In this document: piece after piece, positions 58,444-64,000 of the stretch | Layout: the number at the start of each line of letters is the position of its first letter | How positions within the stretch are numbered: the stretch's first letter is position 1 | Assembly (NCBI RefSeq): GCF_947259025.1 | Contig: NZ_CAMYKO010000005.1 | Location: 744,001-808,000, forward strand | Source: an uncultured Methylophaga sp. | Lineage (GTDB): Bacteria > Pseudomonadota > Gammaproteobacteria > Nitrosococcales > Methylophagaceae | DNA: 64,000 nucleotides | Reading direction: 5' to 3' | The notes under the pieces: generated by a model | Told to the model about the DNA's origin: nothing | The model's input: only the letters and a program-made list of their open reading frames with translations | The model's database searches: none | Program-made: the position numbers and the translations under genes

Positions 58444-59200
58444 GTTTTTTTCTCCACGGTATAAAGGCACTGGTTGTTTGCTGATAGCGACGATAAGCTT
58501 CCCCGCGACTGCGGATTGCCTGCTGCTCGGTGTAGGGAATGCCGGTAATAAAATAGAGAAAAGCCAGCATCACCAGCGGTGCCAGCCACAGCCAGTTACC
58601 ACCGGCCATGCCCAACGCCATCAGCGGATAGCAAAACCAGTGCAGCCATTCGAAAAAGTAATTAGGGTGGCGCGAGTAATACCACAGGCCCCGTTCACAG
58701 ACTTTACCCTTGTTGGCAGGATTGGCACGAAACTGTTGTAACTGCCGGTCGGCAATCGTCACCCCCGATATGCTCACCAGCGCCAGCACAAGGGCTGAAA
58801 GCACAGCAAGCGGGCTGAAACTGTCAGCCTGGCTCAGCCACCAGACCGGTAGGGTAAACATCAGCGCCAGCAGCGCCTGGAACTGGAAGAAGAAAAAATG
58901 ATTGCGATGGGCCTTTTCACCCCAGTATTCACGCAGGTATCGATAACGCCCGTCTTCCTCTTCACTAAACACGCGGCCGCTGAGATGCCAGAACAATCTG
59001 AGATACCACAAACTCATCAAACCGCCCGCGACTAGTCGTATCCAGATATCGCCTTCAGCCAGCACGGCATAATAGACCGGTAAAAATGTCATCAGGCCGG
59101 CCCACAGCACATCGACCACACCGGCGTTGTCTGTTTTGCCTTCGTAAATCCAGCCCAGCCACATCACGACGGCAGCAATCAACCAACTACACCAGAGCAT
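58430..59200 (-). CDS. DUF1295 membrane protein (steroid 5-alpha-reductase/ICMT-like fold)
   Basis: A 256-residue polytopic membrane protein with six or seven helices. It carries the DUF1295 C-terminal signature GLWYYSRHPNYFFEWLHWF, shared with steroid 5-alpha reductases and isoprenylcysteine methyltransferases that bind NADPH or SAM in the membrane. In this operon an NADPH-dependent reduction of a modified acyl chain is plausible but unproven. It overlaps the genes on both sides by 14 nt. Confidence 0.85.
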   Translation of the reverse strand: MLWCSWLIAAVVMWLGWIYEGKTDNAGVVDVLWAGLMTFLPVYYAVLAEGDIWIRLVAGGLMSLWYLRLFWHLSGRVFSEEEDGRYRYLREYWGEKAHRNHFFFFQFQALLALMFTLPVWWLSQADSFSPLAVLSALVLALVSISGVTIADRQLQQFRANPANKGKVCERGLWYYSRHPNYFFEWLHWFCYPLMALGMAGGNWLWLAPLVMLAFLYFITGIPYTEQQAIRSRGEAYRRYQQTTSAFIPWRKKHAVD

Positions 59201-59720
59201 GTTTCCCCTCCTCTTCCTGACGCTGCCAGACCCGCGCCAGGGCCATCAGCATCGGCACCATCAAAGCCCAGCTCAGAGATAGCGCGAGTGTGGCACTGCC
59301 CGGTTGCAGCAAAGTCACGGCGCCCAGTTTACTGCCGGCCAGATAAGACAATGGCGCTGCAAACAGGGTGCAGAACACCACCAGTTTGGTTCTTTGCTGT
59401 AACCAGCTCAGGGAGTGCGTCAGCGTCAACATAAAATTAATCCACAGACAGCCAATCCACAGGGGGGCCAGCCCCGCCTGCGTTGCCTGCTGATAATCAA
59501 TCAAACCCAGGTTGAGCCAGATGGTGTCGAGCATCATGCCTGCTAACAGGCCCAGCCCCACCAGCTTGCTGTCAGTCAGCCGCCAGCGGCTGAAATAGAG
59601 CTGTAGCAGCATAAAAGTCAGCGTCGCCAGGTAAGCCAGCGGCAGCATATCGGCTGCTGCCGCCAGAATCACGCAGAACCAGACTGCCTGGAAAGCCACA
59701 AAGTTAAAAACATTAGCCAT
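59187..59720 (-). CDS. DUF2878 membrane protein
   Basis: A 177-residue, four- to five-helix membrane protein of the DUF2878 family, beginning MANVFNFVAFQAVWFCVILA. No catalytic motif is visible. DUF2878 genes often sit beside CFA-like methyltransferase and DUF1365 genes in marine gammaproteobacteria. I start at MANVF, whose ATG overlaps the methyltransferase stop in ATGGCTAA; it then overlaps DUF1295 by 14 nt. Confidence 0.8.
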   Translation of the reverse strand: MANVFNFVAFQAVWFCVILAAAADMLPLAYLATLTFMLLQLYFSRWRLTDSKLVGLGLLAGMMLDTIWLNLGLIDYQQATQAGLAPLWIGCLWINFMLTLTHSLSWLQQRTKLVVFCTLFAAPLSYLAGSKLGAVTLLQPGSATLALSLSWALMVPMLMALARVWQRQEEEGKHALV

Positions 59721-60978
59721 CTGATGGCACCCACTGCGGCCGGCGATTGGCCGCTTTGCTGAACAATAAATGCACATCACTGATGCTGCGTTCGATAAAG
59801 CCTCCCTCGCAGTAGCACAGATAAAACTGCCACATGCGGATAAAACGTTCGTCGTAACCTAAGGTCCTGACCTGCTCAAGCTGAGACATAAAGCGCTCAC
59901 GCCAGGTTTTGAGTGTCGTGGCATAACTGGGGCCAATATCTTCCAGACTGGTCAGTTTCAGCTCGGCTGAAGCCGCAGCATTGACCAGTACACTGACACA
60001 GGGAATAAAGCTGCCCGGGAAAATAAAGCGCTTGATAAAGTCGACCGATTTCAGCGCTTGCTGATAACGGTGATCTTCCAGGGTAATAGCCTGAATCACC
60101 GCCAAGCCGTCCGGTTTCAAAAGCTCGCTACAGCGGCGGAAATAATCATCAATAAAGTGATGGCCCACCGCTTCCACCATTTCTATCGAGATCAGCTTGT
60201 CGTACTGGCCCTGCAGGTCGCGGTAATCTTCCAGCAGCAGCGTCACTTTGTCTTCCAGGCCCAGTTCAGCAACTCTCGCACGTGCGTAATCATACTGCTG
60301 ACGGGAAATCGTGGTCGTGGTGACCCTACAGCCGTAGTGGAGCGCGGCAAAAATAGCGCAGCCGCCCCAGCCGGTGCCGATCTCCAGCAAGTGGTCTTCA
60401 GGCTGTAAATCCAGTTTGTCGCAAAGGCGGCTCAACTTATTGAATTGCGCTTTTTCCAGGCTTTCCTCGGGGTGGTAATACAGGGCCGAGGAATACATCA
60501 TGTGCTCACGGTCGAGAAAGGTCTCGAACAGGTCATTGCCCAGATCATAATGCGCGGCAATATTGCGGCGACTGCCGCTACGTGTGTTACGTCGCAGCCA
60601 GTGCATGCCCTGCAGCATAAAACCACCCAGCCGTGCCAAGCCCTTTTCCATGCCGTCCAGCAGGTCACGGTTTCTAACCAATAATCTCACCAGAGCCGTG
60701 AGATCATCGCATTGCCATTCGCCGTCCATGTAGGATTCAGCAGCGCCGACAGAACCGCCCAGCACCACCGACTCGAAAAAACGCCCCTGTTCTACCATCA
60801 GGTTGACTGTCAACGGATGATCTTTATCACCGAACAGTATCATCTCCTGTCCAGGCATATGCAGCTTGAGACAGCCCTGTTTGAGTGCCTTGAGCTGTTT
60901 TATCAGCAGTTGCTGACACTGACGCTGGAACCAGCTCAGCGCCAACGGGCTATTGTCACTGGTGATAGGCATATTCAT
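59713..60978 (-). CDS. CFA-like methyltransferase lacking the cyclopropane-synthase Cys and His
   Basis: A 421-residue CFA-superfamily enzyme. The SAM site (LLEIGTGWGGCAIFAA) and the acidic residue (EMVEAVGHHF) are present. The bicarbonate-site Cys seen as MSYSCGYW in true CFA synthase is replaced (MMYSSALYY), and the LLHTIG histidine is replaced by Gln (VIQAIT). This suggests a methyl or methylene transfer other than cyclopropanation, as in 10-methyl or furan fatty acid pathways. It overlaps its neighbours by 4 and 8 nt. Confidence 0.88.
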   Translation of the reverse strand: MNMPITSDNSPLALSWFQRQCQQLLIKQLKALKQGCLKLHMPGQEMILFGDKDHPLTVNLMVEQGRFFESVVLGGSVGAAESYMDGEWQCDDLTALVRLLVRNRDLLDGMEKGLARLGGFMLQGMHWLRRNTRSGSRRNIAAHYDLGNDLFETFLDREHMMYSSALYYHPEESLEKAQFNKLSRLCDKLDLQPEDHLLEIGTGWGGCAIFAALHYGCRVTTTTISRQQYDYARARVAELGLEDKVTLLLEDYRDLQGQYDKLISIEMVEAVGHHFIDDYFRRCSELLKPDGLAVIQAITLEDHRYQQALKSVDFIKRFIFPGSFIPCVSVLVNAAASAELKLTSLEDIGPSYATTLKTWRERFMSQLEQVRTLGYDERFIRMWQFYLCYCEGGFIERSISDVHLLFSKAANRRPQWVPSDG

Positions 60979-61763
60979 GTTTTGTCCTCACACTGCTTGT
61001 TCTGCTGACCGCTTTGTTTACCGGTGCTGCCCGGATGGCCGAAAAAAGGAATACGCTTGAGCCAGAGACGCAATGCCTGCCAGTAAATCCGTATCAAAAC
61101 GCGCAAAGTCTGTAACGGAAACTGCCATGGCAGGCGGTTCATATTCGCCGCACTGAGCGGCTCTGCCTGCATCAACATATCGGCACTGAACTGTAAAAGC
61201 CTGTCACGGTATAGCTGCATCGAGACCTGCAACTGCTGCGCTGTCACCTGAAACTGCCAGTCATAGCCCATATCCATGGGCATAAACGGCGAGATATGAA
61301 ACTGTTTATCAAAACGGGCACGCACGCTGCCATCTGACTCTGCCTTGAGCACATAACAGTGGCGCTGGTTCCAGGGCGTGTTATTGATATCAGCCAGCAC
61401 GTATTCAAGTTCACCCGTGTCATTGATACAAAAATAAAAACTGACCGGGTTAAAAATCAGCCCGAGATAACGCGGATGAGTAAGCAGGAAGACTTTGCCA
61501 TTGAACGTCTGCCCTGTTTGCTCAAAGATGACATCGGCCACCCGGTTTTTCAGATCCGAGTTATCACGGCCCAGATAATCGCGCCGGTAAAAGCTCATCA
61601 GGTTGAAGCGCTCCAGCGACCACCATTTGCTCAATGCGATGGTCGATTCCAGCTGATCGAGGTCAAACAACACCATCGCCAGTGGATATTGAAACTGATG
61701 CGGACGCGGCTGAAAGCGCTGATGATTGACCTTGCCACGCAAAAGAGACGGTGTCAGTTTCAT
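60975..61763 (-). CDS. DUF1365 protein
   Basis: A 262-residue protein of the DUF1365 family, with VNHQRFQPRPHQFQYPLAMV, LTHPRYLGLIFNPVSFYFCI, NNTPWNQRHCYVL and FHISPFMPMDMGYDWQF. The function is unknown. It is very often found between an FAD oxidoreductase gene and a CFA-like gene, as here. It overlaps both by 4 nt. Confidence 0.88.
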   Translation of the reverse strand: MKLTPSLLRGKVNHQRFQPRPHQFQYPLAMVLFDLDQLESTIALSKWWSLERFNLMSFYRRDYLGRDNSDLKNRVADVIFEQTGQTFNGKVFLLTHPRYLGLIFNPVSFYFCINDTGELEYVLADINNTPWNQRHCYVLKAESDGSVRARFDKQFHISPFMPMDMGYDWQFQVTAQQLQVSMQLYRDRLLQFSADMLMQAEPLSAANMNRLPWQFPLQTLRVLIRIYWQALRLWLKRIPFFGHPGSTGKQSGQQNKQCEDKT

Positions 61764-63010
61764 TGGCTTATCCCACTGAACTGCTCAACGACCCTGAGCG
61801 CACTGTTCACACCGTCTTCGTGAAAGCCCCAGCCCCAATAGGCACCGCAGTAATATGTGTGCTGATGGCCGGAAATCGTCTCCCAGTTCTGCTGGGCCTG
61901 TAATGTTTGTTCACTGAATACCGGGTGGGCATAGTGCCTTTCGGCAAAAACCTTGTTGGCATCAACCCGATCGCGGCTGTTCAAAGACACGATCAATTCC
62001 ACCGGCGCATTCAAACGCTGCAGCGTGTTCATGTGATAAGACACGGTACAGCGCTGTTCCAGGGCACTGCTGATATGCACATTCCAGCTGGCCCAGGCAT
62101 CGGGATTTTTCGGCAAGACTGACTCATCGGCATGCAGTTGCATTAAATTCTGTTGATACTCGATGCCGCCCAGCACGGCAGATTCCTGAGCACTGGGGTC
62201 AGAGAGTAACTTCAAGGCCTGATCTGAATGACAGGCCATCACCACCGCATCAAATGGCCACTGTTCGCCGTCCACCGTCAGGCTGACGCCGTTATAGACG
62301 CGCCGCACGGATTCAACCGGGGTATTCACTAACACTTTGCCGGGAAAACGCTCGAGCAGTTTATCCACGTACTGACGCGAACCGCCTTTAACCACCCGCC
62401 ATTCCGGCCGACCGGCCAATGACAGCATTTTGTGGTTGGCCATAAACGCCACCAGGAAACGTGCCGGCATATGCAGCAGCTGTTTGCCTGGCCCAGACCA
62501 AAGGGCGCAGGCCATCGGAATCAGGTGATCATGAATAAAAATATCGCTGTAGTGATTGGCTTTCAGATAGTCCGACAGGGTCTGTTTATTATCTTTATCA
62601 TCCAGCAATGCCGGTGCCTGGCGGTAAAAGCGCAGCAGATCCGCAAGCATTCGATAAAAGCGTGGGTTAAAAAAATTGCGGCGCTGGCAGAATAGTTTAT
62701 TGAGACTGGTGGCGTTGTACTCAAGCCCTGTCTCGGCATTGTGCACACTGAAACTCATTTCTGTCGGACGTGACTCAACCTCTAACTCTGCGAGTAGCTG
62801 GCAGAAATTCGGGTAGTTATGCCGGTTGAATACGATAAAACCACTGTCCACTGACCAGGGTTTGCCGAGAATCTCCAATGTATGGGTGTCGGTATGGCCG
62901 CCGATGTAGTCATTGGCCTCGAACAGCGTGACCTCGGTGCCTGCCTGCTTGGCCAGATACCAGGCAGCACTGAGACCGGAAATACCGGCACCAATGACTG
63001 CCACCTTCAT
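61760..63010 (-). CDS. FAD-dependent amine-oxidase-like oxidoreductase
   Basis: A 416-residue flavoprotein. The dinucleotide fold VAVIGAGISGLSAAWYLAKQ and GGHTDTHTLEI follow the amine oxidase/desaturase pattern. It carries GFIVFNRHNYPNFCQLLAEL and ends WGWGFHEDGVNSALRVVEQ. Relatives linked to DUF1365 and CFA-like enzymes are thought to oxidise or reduce modified acyl chains. It overlaps the desaturase and DUF1365 genes by 4 nt each. Confidence 0.88.
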   Translation of the reverse strand: MKVAVIGAGISGLSAAWYLAKQAGTEVTLFEANDYIGGHTDTHTLEILGKPWSVDSGFIVFNRHNYPNFCQLLAELEVESRPTEMSFSVHNAETGLEYNATSLNKLFCQRRNFFNPRFYRMLADLLRFYRQAPALLDDKDNKQTLSDYLKANHYSDIFIHDHLIPMACALWSGPGKQLLHMPARFLVAFMANHKMLSLAGRPEWRVVKGGSRQYVDKLLERFPGKVLVNTPVESVRRVYNGVSLTVDGEQWPFDAVVMACHSDQALKLLSDPSAQESAVLGGIEYQQNLMQLHADESVLPKNPDAWASWNVHISSALEQRCTVSYHMNTLQRLNAPVELIVSLNSRDRVDANKVFAERHYAHPVFSEQTLQAQQNWETISGHQHTYYCGAYWGWGFHEDGVNSALRVVEQFSGISQ

Positions 63011-63930
63011 GATACTGCTCCGTCACGGATATGATTTCTGTCGCGTTTGGCGCGGGGAATGGTTCGCAAATCCCAGACCAGCCCCACTTTACTCATCGCC
63101 AGCAGTAGGTAATAACTGATATCAATCTCCCACCAGTAAAACCCCTGACGGGCTGAAGCGGCATGATAGTGATGATTGTTGTGCCAGCCCTCGCCCAGAG
63201 TCAGCAAGGCCAGCCAGAAATTATTACGGCTGTCATCTTTAATGGCATAGCGTTGTTTGCCCATGCGATGGGCCAGCGAGTTAATCAGCAAAGTGGCGTG
63301 AATCAACACTACGGTGGAGATAAAATAGCCCCACACCAGCAACTGCCAGCCGCTGGTACCCAGCCCAGGCCAACTGGCTGCCAGCCATTCGCCGATAAAG
63401 AACAGGCTCACGGCCAGTAATACCGGCACGGCAATATCGAAACGATCCAGCCAGCGTAGCTCGGGATAGCGCGTCAGTTCGGGAACCAGTGCATAATCGG
63501 CGCGGAAGTGTTTACGGCTCAGAAACCAGCCCATGTGGCTCCACAGGAAGCCTTGCCGCGGCGAGTGAGGATCGCCATTCTCATCGGCATGACGGTGGTG
63601 CTGCCGGTGATGCGCCGCCCACCATAAAGGACCGCGCTGGGTGGCGCTGGCGCCTATCACTGCAAACACCGCTTGTAGCCAGCGTGAGGTTTTAAAAGAC
63701 TTGTGCGCGAAAAAGCGATGGTAGAAAGCGGTGATGGCAAACATGCGCAGCCAATAGAGTGATAAAGCAGCCAACACAGCAACCCAGGACACACCGACCC
63801 AAATCACCGCAAAGCAACTTACATGGAGAAAGATAAAGGGGATAATTCGAAGCCAATCAACGCCTGCTTGCTCACTATTACCTTGTTGAGCCTGCAGACT
63901 GCTGTCGAACCATGATCGTATTGTTCGCAT
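63007..63930 (-). CDS. Membrane fatty acid desaturase (acyl-CoA delta-9 type)
   Basis: A 307-residue diiron desaturase with the three histidine boxes HRFFAH, HRQHH and HNNHH, four hydrophobic helices, and the delta-9-like ITAFYHRFFAHKSFKTSR and GEGWHNNHHYHAASARQGF. It puts a double bond in acyl chains, giving the substrate that CFA-type enzymes methylate. It is the first gene of the eight-gene operon. I use the ATG at 63930 with GAGAG upstream; a GTG two codons earlier is possible. Confidence 0.92.
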   Translation of the reverse strand: MRTIRSWFDSSLQAQQGNSEQAGVDWLRIIPFIFLHVSCFAVIWVGVSWVAVLAALSLYWLRMFAITAFYHRFFAHKSFKTSRWLQAVFAVIGASATQRGPLWWAAHHRQHHRHADENGDPHSPRQGFLWSHMGWFLSRKHFRADYALVPELTRYPELRWLDRFDIAVPVLLAVSLFFIGEWLAASWPGLGTSGWQLLVWGYFISTVVLIHATLLINSLAHRMGKQRYAIKDDSRNNFWLALLTLGEGWHNNHHYHAASARQGFYWWEIDISYYLLLAMSKVGLVWDLRTIPRAKRDRNHIRDGAVS

Positions 63931-63971
63931 AACCACTCTCGAGCCGATACGCTCAGGCTAGAGTCGAAAAT

Positions 63972-63989
63972 GTGAATTTGACGTGAAAG
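63972..63989 (-). promoter_or_regulatory. 7-4-7 direct repeat upstream of the desaturase operon
   Basis: On the minus strand CTTTCAC-GTCA-AATTCAC, two heptamers with 11-bp period, centred about 50 nt before the start codon. It resembles the repeat before the response regulator gene (TTTTCAC-ATGA-CTGTCAC). A weak -10 (TAGCCT) follows after 11 nt, against 12 nt in the other promoter. Confidence 0.5.
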
Positions 63990-64000
63990 CAGGCACCATG

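Overview
The window reads as ordinary chromosome of a methylotrophic gammaproteobacterium. The core block truD-ispF-ispD-ftsB-eno-kdsA-pyrG-tilS-accA-dnaE and the trmJ-cysE-iscR order are gammaproteobacterial. The methanol dehydrogenase accessory cluster mxaRSACKL, a MoxYX-like two-component pair and a stand-alone pqqA point to methanol oxidation with PQQ. A Methylophaga-like (Piscirickettsiaceae) source is my best guess, but no 16S or marker comparison was possible. I saw no insertion sequence, prophage, integrase or CRISPR array.

Layout. 1-2357 (minus) is the start of a SUF Fe-S operon: a Rrf2 regulator, sufB and the 5' part of sufC, behind a strong palindromic operator. 2510-4705 holds an FKBP isomerase, ampD and nadC. 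4722-7619 (minus) is a TonB-dependent receptor followed by a small, very acidic periplasmic protein with two PepSY-like units, resembling the lanthanide-binding lanpepsy of methylotrophs. 7797-23510 (minus) is housekeeping: cysG, a DUF1223 protein, truD, ispF, ispD, ftsB, eno, kdsA, pyrG, tilS, accA, pilU, dnaE. 23543-26871 (minus) holds an MscS channel, nagZ and an L,D-transpeptidase-like protein.

26915-35532 is the methanol oxidation region. mxaR-S-A-C-K-L plus a second mxaC-like gene run on the minus strand, and moxY-moxX diverge from them. The structural genes mxaFJGI are not next to mxaR. 35543-38262 holds ahpF, ahpC and a 23-codon pqqA with its own terminator. 38386-42247 has bioA and an unusual pair: a GCS2-type ligase and a zinc aspartoacylase-like deacylase. 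42304-46841 (minus) is queA-trmJ-cysE-iscR-iscS-iscA, with a near-consensus IscR type 1 site before iscR. 46969-50686 has an HDOD protein, tRNA-Leu(CAA), an HTH-receiver protein of inverted architecture, a perfect FNR-type box, and DUF2789-fumC. 50695-55230 has slipin/NfeD, a cyclopropane synthase, bacterioferritin and Bfd.

55317-63989 is the most interesting block. Eight overlapping minus-strand genes run desaturase, FAD oxidoreductase, DUF1365, CFA-like methyltransferase, DUF2878, DUF1295, second CFA-like methyltransferase, histidine kinase. An OmpR-family response regulator converges on the kinase gene from the other side. Similar 7-4-7 direct repeats lie upstream of the regulator gene and of the desaturase gene. 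I infer a self-regulated system that desaturates membrane acyl chains and then methylates and redox-modifies them. Its product cannot be read from the sequence.
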